Assembly (NCBI RefSeq): GCF_002088945.1
Contig: NZ_NCSU01000011.1
Coordinates: 620,001 to 684,000 of the forward strand
Source: Henriciella pelagia
GTDB taxonomy: Bacteria; Pseudomonadota; Alphaproteobacteria; Caulobacterales; Hyphomonadaceae
Reading direction: 5' to 3'
Length of the DNA: 64,000 nucleotides
Below the pieces are notes generated by a model that had not been told where the DNA came from, made no database searches, and saw only the letters and a program-made list of their open reading frames with translations. The position numbers and the translations under genes were made by a program. Below are positions 45,994 through 54,341 of the stretch, in pieces; the first letter of the stretch is position 1; each line of letters begins with the position of its first letter.

Positions 45994-46860
45994 ATGACTT
46001 TCCTTTCTGCGTCTCGCGCCTGTATTGCATCGCTCATTGCTGCCTTCATGGCAGTGCCCGTCGCGCATGGCTTCGGTGTCGGCCTGCAACCGACCACCAT
46101 CGAAATGGCAGCAGAACCCGGCACCCGCCAGCGCCAGGTCATCAACATTGCTAACGTCGATCAGGGAAAGACGGTCTCGCTCACTCTCGGCCTCGCCGAC
46201 TGGACCCTCGACCGCAACGGACAGATCGAGCTCGCCCCGCCCGGAGAGCGCGCGGAGTCCGCATCCGACTGGGCCCGTTTCAGCCCCGCCTTCGTGACGC
46301 TTGAGCCCGGCGAAAGCCAGCAGGTCATTGTCGATATTATTGTGCCGGCCCAGCTTGAACGCCCAGGCGACCACCGGTTTGCCCTGCTCGCTTCGACACT
46401 CCTGCCGGACAGCCGGGCCGGACAGTCCGGCCTCTGGCGCAAGTTCCAGATTGCGAGCCTGTTCTATCTGACCGCCGCCCCGGCGGTGAGCAGCCCAGCC
46501 GTCCGCGATGCCCGTTTTTCGCTGACGTCCCAGGGAAATCAGGTCATCAACCTGATGATCGAGAACACAGGCAACGCCCATGCGCGTCTTGAAGGCAATG
46601 TCCTCATTGAAGGCAAAGGCAAGCGTGTCAGCATCCCGATTTCGAACCTTGTGGTTCTCGATGGCACCGTGCGCGAATTCGAAGCGCCCGTGACAGCCCC
46701 CCTTCCCGCCAATCCGCAAGTGACCGTATCTTTCGAGAACATCTTTGCGCCTCAGTCGGCGGAAGGCGCGATGCCGGTCAAGACGTATTCGGCGCCCCTT
46801 ACAGTCACCAATGCCAGGCTTGCCCTGCAGGACGCAGCGCCTGTGCTAGAACAGGAATAA
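45994..46860 (+). CDS. PapD-like periplasmic chaperone-type protein
   Basis: 288 residues, signal peptide (cleavage near VAHG-FGVG, residue 26) and two immunoglobulin-like domains. VGLQPTTIEMAAEPGTRQRQVINIANV and LEPGESQQVIVDIIVP are typical of fimbrial-chaperone-like N-terminal domains. The usual usher/pilin partners are absent nearby, so a direct fimbrial role is unsupported. Meets maf tail to tail. Confidence 0.78.
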   Translation: MTFLSASRACIASLIAAFMAVPVAHGFGVGLQPTTIEMAAEPGTRQRQVINIANVDQGKTVSLTLGLADWTLDRNGQIELAPPGERAESASDWARFSPAFVTLEPGESQQVIVDIIVPAQLERPGDHRFALLASTLLPDSRAGQSGLWRKFQIASLFYLTAAPAVSSPAVRDARFSLTSQGNQVINLMIENTGNAHARLEGNVLIEGKGKRVSIPISNLVVLDGTVREFEAPVTAPLPANPQVTVSFENIFAPQSAEGAMPVKTYSAPLTVTNARLALQDAAPVLEQE

Positions 46861-46876
46861 AACCGGGGAGCAGGCT

Positions 46877-47467
46877 CTAACGCGCAGCGTCGCGCCGATA
46901 GCCAAGCCCCTCCAGCATCGACACGGCCTCATAGAGCGGCAGACCGACAATCGCCGTATAGGAGCCGTTGATGCTCTTGATGAGCGCTGCCGCCGGCCCC
47001 TGGATGGCGTAACCGCCCGCCTTGCCGATTCCGTCCCTGCACGCGACATAGCGAGCAACATCCTCATCCGTAAGCCGCTTCAGCACGACCCGCGCCGTCA
47101 CGACCCGCACCGACTGCCTGCCATCGGGCGCAATCACGCTGATGCCGGTGAGGACCTGATGAGCCCGGCCGGAGAGGAGACGAAGACAGTCTGCGACCTC
47201 CTCATCACTTTCCGCCTTGGGCAGCATGCGCCGGCCAAGCGCCACAACCGTGTCACCGCCCAGCGTGAACTGGCCGGGCGCATGGACCGCACGCGCCTTC
47301 TCGCGAGCCAGCCTGTCGGCCAGCTCTCTTGGCGATTCATTTTTGAGAGGGGTCTCGTCAATGTCGGCGGGAGCGACGCTGTCTGGCCGGATTCCGGCCA
47401 ATTCGAGCAGTTGTCGTCGCCGCGGGCTCGCGCTCGCCAGCACCAGAGGCGCGCGCGTCTCGGCCAT
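46877..47467 (-). CDS. maf: Maf-family nucleoside triphosphate pyrophosphatase
   Basis: House-cleaning NTP pyrophosphatase acting on non-canonical or pyrimidine nucleotides. 196 residues. Motifs LASASPRRRQLLELAG at the N-terminus, GGDTVVALGRRMLPKA, and GGYAIQGPAAALIKSINGSYTAIVGLP near the C-terminus. Starts one base after the infA stop, so the two are coupled. Confidence 0.95.
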   Translation of the reverse strand: MAETRAPLVLASASPRRRQLLELAGIRPDSVAPADIDETPLKNESPRELADRLAREKARAVHAPGQFTLGGDTVVALGRRMLPKAESDEEVADCLRLLSGRAHQVLTGISVIAPDGRQSVRVVTARVVLKRLTDEDVARYVACRDGIGKAGGYAIQGPAAALIKSINGSYTAIVGLPLYEAVSMLEGLGYRRDAAR

Positions 47468-47468
47468 C

Positions 47469-47687
47469 CTACTTGAAACGGTAGGTGATCCGGCCCTTGG
47501 TCAGATCATAGGGGGTCATCTCGACGAGCACCTTGTCGCCCGTCAGGATACGGATGCGGTTCTTGCGCATCTTGCCGGCCGTATAGCCGATAATCTCGTG
47601 ATCATTTTCGAGCTTCACACGAAACGTCGCGTTTGGAAGCAGCTCCATGATCGTTCCGTTGAACTCGATTAGTTCTTCTTTTGCCAT
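47469..47687 (-). CDS. infA: translation initiation factor IF-1
   Basis: 72 residues, OB fold ([40 protein letters not shown]; ending KGRITYRFK), standard length. AGGAG lies just upstream of ATG 47687; the in-frame extension to 47729 is rejected. infA-maf order is conserved in alphaproteobacteria. Confidence 0.98.
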   Translation of the reverse strand: MAKEELIEFNGTIMELLPNATFRVKLENDHEIIGYTAGKMRKNRIRILTGDKVLVEMTPYDLTKGRITYRFK

Positions 47688-47868
47688 TGGCACTCCTGTA
47701 TCGGCCGCGGAATCGGTTCCGCGGCGCATATATAGGGGCGGTTCGTAACTTTCGTCACCTCGAAGAGCAAGTCGTTATCATCACAACGGGAGCAATACGT
47801 AGCGTCGATAACCGCTTGGATACCATTTGTGATTACTTCTGGTTGTGAAGCTGCGAGAACGGATACGA

Positions 47869-48897
47869 ATGCTTGAGATGGTTTTGACCCACAAAGGCCT
47901 GCCACCAGAGGCCGTCTACCTCAACTTTCGCAAGCTGCTCGACAACATCCCGTCCGCTTACATGGTGATGGATCGCAACCTGCACATCGTGTATGCCAAC
48001 CCCGCTTACATGCAGACAGTCGAACGCAACCTGTCGGAAATCTTAGGCAAGCATATCTTTGCCAGTTTTCCGGATACGGAAGAGCGCATGCAGACGGTTG
48101 AAGCTAAATTTCTGGAAACGCTCAAGGGTGAGATCACCCGTCTCGAGCGCCAGTATTTCCTCCTCACCCGATCTGATGGATCAACCAGCGAGAAATGCTG
48201 GCAATGCGTCCAGACGCCCTATTACGGGGCCGATGGAGAAGTCGCCTATATCATCCAGAACGCCGAAGACATCACCGACGCCGAAGCGCTGCGCAAGAAA
48301 AACCTGATGATCGCCGCAGAGCTCGATCACCGGGTGAAGAACCTTTTCTCCGTCGTTCAGGCCGTTGCGTCCCTGGCCGGCCAGGGATCGCGCGACATTG
48401 ACGAATTCCGCGAACAGTTCAGCTCCCGCCTCAACGCCATGAGCCGGACCTATTCGGCGCTGTCGAACACCAATTGGGATGGCCTCCTGCTCAGCGACAT
48501 CTTCGAACACGAACTCGAGCAATATGGCGGCGTCGGATCCGACCGCATCAAGATGACGGGTCCCGAGGTCCTGCTCGGACCGAAGTCGAGCCAGGATGGC
48601 TCCATGATCATCCACGAACTTGCCACCAATGCCGCCAAATATGGATGTTTCAGCGACCCGAACGGTCGGCTGCACGTTTCCTGGCAGGTGGACCTGTCAG
48701 CTCAGACGCTTGCCGTGGAATGGTCCGAAACCGGACTGAGCGGAATTACAGAACCGACGCAGACGGGCTTTGGCACTCAACTCACGGACTTCATGCCCAA
48801 TATCAAGGTGGAGCGCGTCTACCGCGATGAAGGCCTGCTCGTTCGCACCGTTGTGCCGCTGCCGATTGCCGCCCGGTCCGCTCTTCGGAACATCTAG
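47869..48897 (+). CDS. HWE-family sensor histidine kinase with PAS domain
   Basis: 342 residues, cytoplasmic. PAS domain at about 20-130 (NIPSAYMVMDRNLHIVYANPAYM), phosphoacceptor His154 in AELDHRVKNLF, N-box IIHELATNAAKYG and the WxE-type ATPase end VEWSETGLSG, which mark the HWE/HisKA_2 class. No response regulator is adjacent. ATG 47869 is chosen over GTG 47845 and ATG 47878 because GAGAACGGA precedes it at suitable spacing. It reads against the conserved block on both sides and ends two bases from the UPF0262 stop. Confidence 0.88.
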   Translation: MLEMVLTHKGLPPEAVYLNFRKLLDNIPSAYMVMDRNLHIVYANPAYMQTVERNLSEILGKHIFASFPDTEERMQTVEAKFLETLKGEITRLERQYFLLTRSDGSTSEKCWQCVQTPYYGADGEVAYIIQNAEDITDAEALRKKNLMIAAELDHRVKNLFSVVQAVASLAGQGSRDIDEFREQFSSRLNAMSRTYSALSNTNWDGLLLSDIFEHELEQYGGVGSDRIKMTGPEVLLGPKSSQDGSMIIHELATNAAKYGCFSDPNGRLHVSWQVDLSAQTLAVEWSETGLSGITEPTQTGFGTQLTDFMPNIKVERVYRDEGLLVRTVVPLPIAARSALRNI

Positions 48898-48899
48898 CC

Positions 48900-49382
48900 T
48901 TAAGGTGCCCGCGTCTGTCCCGCATGCAGGGCGCAGATCAGCGTGAACAGCCGCCGCGCCGTGTCGAAATCCACCTCGATCTTGCCTTCAAGCCGCTCGG
49001 CGAGCAGCTCTGAGCCCTCATTGTGAATGCCGCGCCGCGCCATGTCGATCGCTTCGATCTGGTGCGGAGACTGAGTCTTGATGGCGCTGTAATAACTCTC
49101 GCAGATGAGGAAATAGTCGCGGATAATTCCCCTGAAAGGCGAAATGGACAGGATGAATGTGTGCACATCCTCGCCCTCTTCCGACCGGACCTGAAACACC
49201 AGCTTGCGCTCCATCATCGACAGGCGCAGCAGATACGGCCCGCCATCATGGTCGATGACGCCGAAACTGTTATCCTCGATCAGGTCGAATATGGCGACGC
49301 GGCGCTCATGCTCAGCGTCCGGGCCACTGCTGCTCAGCGTCTCCTCATCGATTTCGACGGAGATGAGACGGTTGTCAGCCAT
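48900..49382 (-). CDS. UPF0262 family protein
   Basis: 160 residues, a conserved alphaproteobacterial family of unknown function: [69 protein letters not shown] and [14 protein letters not shown]. Its ATG lies inside the end of hisD (eight-base overlap), so translation is coupled. Typical neighbour of hisD. Confidence 0.9.
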   Translation of the reverse strand: MADNRLISVEIDEETLSSSGPDAEHERRVAIFDLIEDNSFGVIDHDGGPYLLRLSMMERKLVFQVRSEEGEDVHTFILSISPFRGIIRDYFLICESYYSAIKTQSPHQIEAIDMARRGIHNEGSELLAERLEGKIEVDFDTARRLFTLICALHAGQTRAP

Positions 49383-50682
49383 GACCTCCGCCTTCATTCG
49401 TTCGAATGGACACCGACCGGGCATGCGCCGGAAGGCCCTCTGCTTCGGCCAGGCGTAGCGCAGCAGGTGCCAGCGCCCCGAACCCTTCCCTGCCGGCGCG
49501 CTGGACGCTCATCCGCTTCAGGAAGTCATAAAGCCCGAGACCGGAGCTGAACCGCGCGGCCCGGCTGGTCGGCAGCACATGGTTTGAGCCCGTTACATAA
49601 TCCCCCAATGCCTCAGGTGTGTGATGACCTAAAAACACAGCCCCCGCATGGCGGATGGATGGCAGCAGGCTGTCGGGGTCTGCAATTGCGAGCTCCAGAT
49701 GCTCGGCTGCAATTTCATTAGCAATTTCAGCAGCTTGCTCGAGAGACCGTGCTAAAATTATCGCACCGTGCGCATTCCATGCTTCGCGTGCGCGCAATTC
49801 TGTGGACAAAGATTTCAACTGCTTTTCCACAGACTTATCCACAGACGTGCCCACAGCCTTGTTCACAGTTATCAGAATCGACTGTGAAGATGCGTCATGT
49901 TCAGACTGGCTGAGCAGGTCCGCAGCAATCCAGTCGGGGTTTGCCGTCTCGTCAGCGATGACCAGGATTTCTGAGGGACCGGCGATCGTGTCGATGCCCA
50001 CCACGCCAAAAACCTGGCGCTTTGCTTCGGCGACATAGGCATTTCCGGGCCCGACAATCTTGTCGACCGGCTTCAGGTGCCCGGCCCCGAAGGCCAGCGC
50101 GGCAACCGCCTGCGCTCCGCCGATCGGGTAAAACTCATCAACCCCTGCCTTGAGCGCAGCATAGGCCACAGCTGGAGATAGCTGTCCGCCCGGCGCGGGT
50201 GCCGTCATCACAACCCGTTTTACCCCGGCAATCTTGGCCGGAACCGTATTCATAAGGACGGAGCTCGGATACGAGGCCAGTCCGCCAGGCACGTAAACGC
50301 CGACGCTGTCCAGCGCCGTCCAGCGCCAGCCAAGCTCAACCCCCGCATCGTCAGTGAACTGGTGGTCGTCCGGACGCTGTTTCTCGTGATAGGCCGCAAT
50401 ACGTGCGGCCGCGAAATCGATCGCCTCTTTCAAATCCGCCGGGCAGCCAGCCGCAAGCGCATGAAGATCGACATTGTCCGACTGCAGTGTTGTCGGGTCG
50501 AGAACCAGCCGGTCGAATTGCGAGGTGTAGCGCGCAACGGCCTCGCCGCCATTCTCGCGTACATCCCTGATAACCTCCCGCACGGTCTCGGCGACATTCT
50601 CGACAGCGCCGCGCGGCTCTTTCAGGAAGGCCTGAAAGACATCATCGAAATCGCGGGCCGTGGCGTCGATCCAGCGCGCCAT
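49375..50682 (-). CDS. hisD: histidinol dehydrogenase
   Basis: Last two steps of histidine synthesis: histidinol to histidine with NAD. 435 residues. Motifs [61 protein letters not shown] and [13 protein letters not shown]. The segment after the SEHD zinc/substrate motif (about residues 270-290) carries a four-residue repeat [16 protein letters not shown] encoded by 12-bp tandem units and is locally AT-richer, with TCT serine codons. Otherwise normal. Overlaps DUF2948 by one base. Confidence 0.97.
   Translation of the reverse strand: MARWIDATARDFDDVFQAFLKEPRGAVENVAETVREVIRDVRENGGEAVARYTSQFDRLVLDPTTLQSDNVDLHALAAGCPADLKEAIDFAAARIAAYHEKQRPDDHQFTDDAGVELGWRWTALDSVGVYVPGGLASYPSSVLMNTVPAKIAGVKRVVMTAPAPGGQLSPAVAYAALKAGVDEFYPIGGAQAVAALAFGAGHLKPVDKIVGPGNAYVAEAKRQVFGVVGIDTIAGPSEILVIADETANPDWIAADLLSQSEHDASSQSILITVNKAVGTSVDKSVEKQLKSLSTELRAREAWNAHGAIILARSLEQAAEIANEIAAEHLELAIADPDSLLPSIRHAGAVFLGHHTPEALGDYVTGSNHVLPTSRAARFSSGLGLYDFLKRMSVQRAGREGFGALAPAALRLAEAEGLPAHARSVSIRTNEGGGHG
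49801..49867. repeat. 12-bp tandem array of DnaA-box-like sequences inside hisD
   Basis: + strand 9-mers at exact 12-base steps: TTTTCCACA (49823), TTATCCACA (49835, a perfect DnaA box), GTGCCCACA (49847, three mismatches) and TTGTTCACA (49859). TGTGGACAA at 49801 is an inverted one-mismatch box. The array also encodes a short xVxK repeat in HisD, so it may be only a coding repeat. Confidence 0.55.
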
Positions 50683-51143
50683 CAGCGGCGCCTCCGCTCA
50701 TGGCTGGGCGTGTGGCGTGTGGTCCATTCATAATCACTGTCGAGCAGCGTCACATCCAGCGCCTCGACCTTCAGCACCAGTTCGCCGTCACCGGCAAACA
50801 TCAGCGTCAGCGTGCCGCCGGGCGGCTCGTCATCGGGCGTGAAGCTGAGGCTGAGCAGCGAATACACCATGTCGGGATCAGCCGTCCGGCTGATCCCGCG
50901 CGCTTTCACTGACAGCACGCCGTCAATCGCCAGTAGCGAGCGTATCCGCGTCTTTGGGCCGAGCGCCCTTATGCCGGTCGCCTCTTCCCACCGGAAGCGA
51001 TTGAGCTCGATGGCAAATCGCCTGCGGCGAGCCTCGAACTTCAGGTTTTCGGCCTTTGTGACAGAATCCTGCAGACTCGCCGAGATCACGGTGAGATCGT
51101 CTGCATCTTCTGCAATCAGCCTGAGCGGCTTTGACTCTGCCAT
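50682..51143 (-). CDS. DUF2948 family protein
   Basis: 153 residues. A conserved alphaproteobacterial family between murA and hisD: LRLIAEDADDLTVISASLQDSV, RRRRFAIELNRFRWE, and DVTLLDSDYEWTTRHTPSH at the C-terminus. Soluble, unknown function. Its stop overlaps the hisD start (TGATG), and murA lies 14 bases upstream. Confidence 0.88.
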   Translation of the reverse strand: MAESKPLRLIAEDADDLTVISASLQDSVTKAENLKFEARRRRFAIELNRFRWEEATGIRALGPKTRIRSLLAIDGVLSVKARGISRTADPDMVYSLLSLSFTPDDEPPGGTLTLMFAGDGELVLKVEALDVTLLDSDYEWTTRHTPSHERRRR

Positions 51144-51157
51144 TGGCTCATCAGCCC

Positions 51158-52438
51158 CTATTCTTCCTCGGCGCTCACGCGGCGCACATCTGCGCCAACC
51201 GCGGTAAGCTTCTGTTCCAGCCTCTCAAAGCCGCGATCGAGATGGTAGATGCGGCTGACTTCAGTTTCACCTTGGGCAGCGAGCGCGGCAATGACAAGAG
51301 AGACAGACGCGCGCAGGTCAGTCGCCATGACAGGTGCGCCCTTCAGCGCATCAACACCCTTCACGATTGCCTCATGACCGCGCACCGAAATATTGGCCCC
51401 CAGCCGTGACAGTTCCGGCGCATGCATGAAGCGGTTCTCGAAGATATTCTCGCGAATGATCGATGTGCCATCGGCCAGCGACATCAGCGCCATGAACTGT
51501 GCCTGCATATCCGTCGGAAAGCCGGGATGCGGCGCGGTGTCGATATTCACTGCGTTGAGCTTTGAACCGTTGCGCTGGATGCGGAGCGTCCTTGCATCCT
51601 TGTCGGCGTCCACAATGATACCGGCATTGCGCAGCGCATGGTTGACCGCGCTCAGCGCCGCCACCGGCGCATTGGTCAGCGTCACGTCTCCGCCCGCTGC
51701 CGCAACCACCATGGCATAGGTGCCAGCTTCAATCCGGTCGGCCATCACATCATGCGTCGTGCCGTGCAGTTTCTCCACGCCTTCGATCGTTATCGTCGCC
51801 GTTCCCGCACCGGACACTTTCGCTCCCATGGAATTCAGGCAGTCGGCAAGATCGGCAATCTCCGGCTCGCGCGCAGCGTTTTCCAGCACGGTCTCGCCAT
51901 TGGCGAGCGTCGCTGCCAGCATGGCGTGCTCGGTCGCGCCGACCGAGACAAACGGGAAGACGATATGCGCGCCCTTGAGCCCGTGAATGGCCGCCGCTTT
52001 GACATAGCCCTGCTCGACCAGCAGGTCAGCGCCCATCGCCTCGAATGCCTTCAGATGAAGATCCACCGGCCGCGCCCCGATCGCACATCCGCCGGGCAGC
52101 GAGACCGTCGCATGACCATAGCGCGCCAGCAGTGGACCCAGCACATTGAAGCTCGCCCGCATCTTCCGCACCTGTTCATAAGGCGCGATGGTCGATGTCA
52201 GCTCCGCCGCGTTCAGGTGACAGGTCGCATCTCCCTTCGGCCAGTAGACCTCGACCCCGAGTGTCGAGAGCAGCTGAGAGAGAAAGCGCGTATCGGCCAG
52301 GTTCGGCATATTGGTCAGCGTGACCGGCTCCGGCGTCAGCAAGGCAGCCGCCATGAGCTTCAGCGCTGAGTTCTTCGCGCCGGAAATCGGGATCGTCCCG
52401 GAAAGCGGTTTCCCGCCAGAGATTTTGAGTCTGTCCAT
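51158..52438 (-). CDS. murA: UDP-N-acetylglucosamine 1-carboxyvinyltransferase
   Basis: First committed step of peptidoglycan synthesis, adding enolpyruvate to UDP-GlcNAc. 426 residues. Lys22/Asn23 in GAKNSALKLMAAALL; catalytic Cys118 in LPGGCAIGARPVDLH, so fosfomycin-sensitive by this residue; PHPGFPTDMQAQFMAL near the end. First gene of murA-DUF2948-hisD-UPF0262. Confidence 0.97.
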   Translation of the reverse strand: MDRLKISGGKPLSGTIPISGAKNSALKLMAAALLTPEPVTLTNMPNLADTRFLSQLLSTLGVEVYWPKGDATCHLNAAELTSTIAPYEQVRKMRASFNVLGPLLARYGHATVSLPGGCAIGARPVDLHLKAFEAMGADLLVEQGYVKAAAIHGLKGAHIVFPFVSVGATEHAMLAATLANGETVLENAAREPEIADLADCLNSMGAKVSGAGTATITIEGVEKLHGTTHDVMADRIEAGTYAMVVAAAGGDVTLTNAPVAALSAVNHALRNAGIIVDADKDARTLRIQRNGSKLNAVNIDTAPHPGFPTDMQAQFMALMSLADGTSIIRENIFENRFMHAPELSRLGANISVRGHEAIVKGVDALKGAPVMATDLRASVSLVIAALAAQGETEVSRIYHLDRGFERLEQKLTAVGADVRRVSAEEE

Positions 52439-52504
52439 GGCGAGCCGTTATAGTGTTGTTGTCGGCGCGGAAAAGGCAGGAATGCGGCTGAGGCGTCACA
52501 AGTC

Positions 52505-53713
52505 TTACTGAAAACGCAATGGCAGGCTTTTCAGCCCTCGAATTCCGGCGCGCGGGATCCATTTCAGCGCATTCGGGTCGCCATCTATTGCAAGGCCCGG
52601 AAAGCGGTCGAACAGACAGTCGAACGCAGCCTGCGCCTCTGCCCGGGCGAGATGCAGGCCAAGGCAGATGTGCGGTCCGCCGCCCCACCCCAGATGCCTG
52701 TTTGGCCGCCGCTTGAGGTCGAGTTCGGCGGGATTATCGAAAACACGCGGGTCAACATTGGCTGAAGCCAGCAGGGCGAGCACCCTCTCTCCGCGCTGCA
52801 GCGCCTGACCATGAAGCATGAGGGGCGCCCGCGGGTGACGCGGCTTGGTCATCTGGACGGGGGTGCAATAGCGCATCAGCTCATCGACGGCGACGCCGCG
52901 AGCGTCTTCGTCACCGGCGCGGTACTCGTCGGCCTTGCCGGGCTGCGTCAGCAGCGTCCACACCGCCGACGAAATGAAGTGGGATGTCGTCTCCTGCCCC
53001 GCTGCAAAAAGAACGAACACCATGGCCAGCAGCTCGTCATCGCTCATCTTCTCACCGTCTTCGCCGGCATGGACAAGTTCTGACACCAGCCCCGGTCTCG
53101 GCTCAGCGCGCACGCGTTCAAATTCCTCGCGCATCGCTGCCTGCGCCGGTTTCAGCTTCATGACGGCCCGAATCATCGCGAAGGCAGATGTGCTGCCGGC
53201 GATCCCCGCCATGACATTCTGCAATCGGGTGCGTGCGTCCCGGCTGAAGCCAAGCAGGTCGAAAATCACACGCTGCGGCAGTTCGCGGCATAGCCCCGTC
53301 ACAAGGTCCCGCGCGCCCGTGCGCAGCATCGTCTCGACAATCTCCTCACACGTCTCGCGGATGACCGGCCTCTGGACATCGATCGCCACGCGGTGGAACG
53401 GCTCGTCAACAAGCCCCCGCAGCCGCCGGTGGTCAGGATCATCCATGGTAAGAAGATTGCTCGCCATGATCTTCAGCGATCTGGGCAGGAAGCGCAGCCC
53501 GAAGGCACTCTTGTGCCCCGCATTGCGCGCATCGACAGCAAATTTGTCCTGATCCTTCAGAAGCGCCTGGCATTCGGCATGACCAAGCAGGAGTTTGAGG
53601 CGCCCGATAAAGGGCAGTTTCGTCTGCGCCCAAGGGCCCTCTTCCATCGCGGCGAGCAGCTGCTCATGCGGTGCCCGCAGATAGTCCTGGCTCGTGAGGT
53701 CAAGGAACCGCAT
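52505..53713 (-). CDS. cytochrome P450
   Basis: 402 residues, soluble bacterial class. I-helix FAAGQETTSH, K-helix DELMRYC (ExxR-type), heme-binding LGWGGGPHICLGLHLA with Cys near residue 350. The usual Phe of the heme signature is Trp (GWGGGPHIC), and the I-helix acid is Glu. Needs external ferredoxin and reductase, not encoded nearby. Substrate unknown. Its ATG overlaps the stop of the small basic protein gene by one base. Confidence 0.92.
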   Translation of the reverse strand: MRFLDLTSQDYLRAPHEQLLAAMEEGPWAQTKLPFIGRLKLLLGHAECQALLKDQDKFAVDARNAGHKSAFGLRFLPRSLKIMASNLLTMDDPDHRRLRGLVDEPFHRVAIDVQRPVIRETCEEIVETMLRTGARDLVTGLCRELPQRVIFDLLGFSRDARTRLQNVMAGIAGSTSAFAMIRAVMKLKPAQAAMREEFERVRAEPRPGLVSELVHAGEDGEKMSDDELLAMVFVLFAAGQETTSHFISSAVWTLLTQPGKADEYRAGDEDARGVAVDELMRYCTPVQMTKPRHPRAPLMLHGQALQRGERVLALLASANVDPRVFDNPAELDLKRRPNRHLGWGGGPHICLGLHLARAEAQAAFDCLFDRFPGLAIDGDPNALKWIPRAGIRGLKSLPLRFQ

Positions 53714-53853
53714 CAGCCGTGATCGCCGGACCCCCGGTCCGGCGGCGGTGCCTCCTTGGCCTTCCGGGCGGCCTGCTTGCGTCGTCTCAGATTATCGCGA
53801 AGGGCCGATTTCAGCCGCTCTTCACGCGCTTTCTCACTGTCTTTTGCAGCCAT
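53713..53853 (-). CDS. 46-residue basic protein, unknown
   Basis: Reads MAAKDSEKAREERLKSALRD, then a run of Arg/Lys and Ala (NLRRRKQAARKAKE) and a Pro/Gly-rich tail; probably one long charged helix. GGAGG lies 12 bases upstream, rather far. Its TGA overlaps the P450 ATG, as in a coupled pair. Small Arg/Lys-rich proteins of this type occur in alphaproteobacteria, but I cannot name a family. Confidence 0.6.
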   Translation of the reverse strand: MAAKDSEKAREERLKSALRDNLRRRKQAARKAKEAPPPDRGSGDHG

Positions 53854-53927
53854 TTGTTCAGTGATCCTCCCGAAACGGTCTTTTCATCATTCCCGGCTTG
53901 AGCTAAGGGCACCCCACCAGCTTATAC

Positions 53928-54002
53928 GCCGCGGTAGCTCAGTGGTAGAGCGCATCATTGGTAATGATGAGGTCGACAGTTCAATTCTGTCTCGCGGCAC
54001 CA
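53928..54002 (+). tRNA. tRNA-Thr (anticodon GGU)
   Basis: Cloverleaf: acceptor GCCGCGG with TCGCGGC, D arm GCTC...GAGC, anticodon stem CATCA/TGATG around loop TTGGTAA, T arm GACAG-TTCAATT-CTGTC, discriminator A with encoded CCA. Anticodon GGT, Thr. GCTTTTTCC follows immediately and may stop transcription. Confidence 0.97.
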
Positions 54003-54286
54003 GCTTTTTCCTCAGACACAGCAGCGCTTTGCCCCACCTGTTGGCGTGAGACCACTACAATTTTTGCAGGCAAGCCTGTCTCCTCAAACCGGCACAAACG
54101 AAAACAAGTCTTGCGCCAAAACCGGTAGCGAGAGGCATATGTGTCCCTCATGCCACAGTTTCGCCCCTTTCTCACCCGGACATAACAAATTGGTCATATT
54201 CAGGTTGACGCAATCTTTGGCGCGCGAATAGCGTGCCAGACAGAGCTGCTCGGGCGTCGATCAGTCTCATAAATTTGTCAGGGAAG

Positions 54287-54322
54287 GCCGCAGCGTCTGG
54301 CAGCAATGCCAGTCGCTGCGGC
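54287..54322 (+). promoter_or_regulatory. strong GNRA-capped hairpin before TonB receptor ribosome site
   Basis: GCCGCAGCG, T, CTGGCA, loop GCAA, TGCCAG, T, CGCTGCGGC: fifteen base pairs with one T-T mismatch and a GNRA tetraloop. Four bases separate it from AAGGAGGAGG (54327-54336). Likely an mRNA stabiliser or a translational control element. Confidence 0.65.
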
Positions 54323-54326
54323 GCTT

Positions 54327-54336
54327 AAGGAGGAGG
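54327..54336 (+). promoter_or_regulatory. ribosome-binding site fixing a TTG start
   Basis: AAGGAGGAGG, five bases before TTG 54342. It decides the TTG start, which leaves a normal signal peptide beginning (f)MTQDIWKKKLF. Confidence 0.8.
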
Positions 54337-54341
54337 TCAAT

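Larger units (their letters stand above)
54003..54341 (+). promoter_or_regulatory. TonB-receptor upstream region
   Basis: 339 bases without a gene. Seen: a T-run after the tRNA, the 12-mer ACAAATTGGTCA at 54185-54196 shared with the palindrome at 21657, a -35-like TTGACG at 54205-54210 (the -10 is unclear), and a strong hairpin at 54287-54322 five bases before the ribosome site. The ATG at 54306 lies in this hairpin and is not used. Confidence 0.5.

Noticed and set aside
49847-49855. GTGCCCACA as a functional DnaA box on its own
   Set aside because: Three mismatches to TTATNCACA; counted only as a degenerate unit of the array.
54306-54308. ATG 54306 as start of the TonB receptor
   Set aside because: It lies at the loop of a strong hairpin, has no ribosome site, and adds 12 residues before the natural signal peptide; TTG 54342 has an ideal site.
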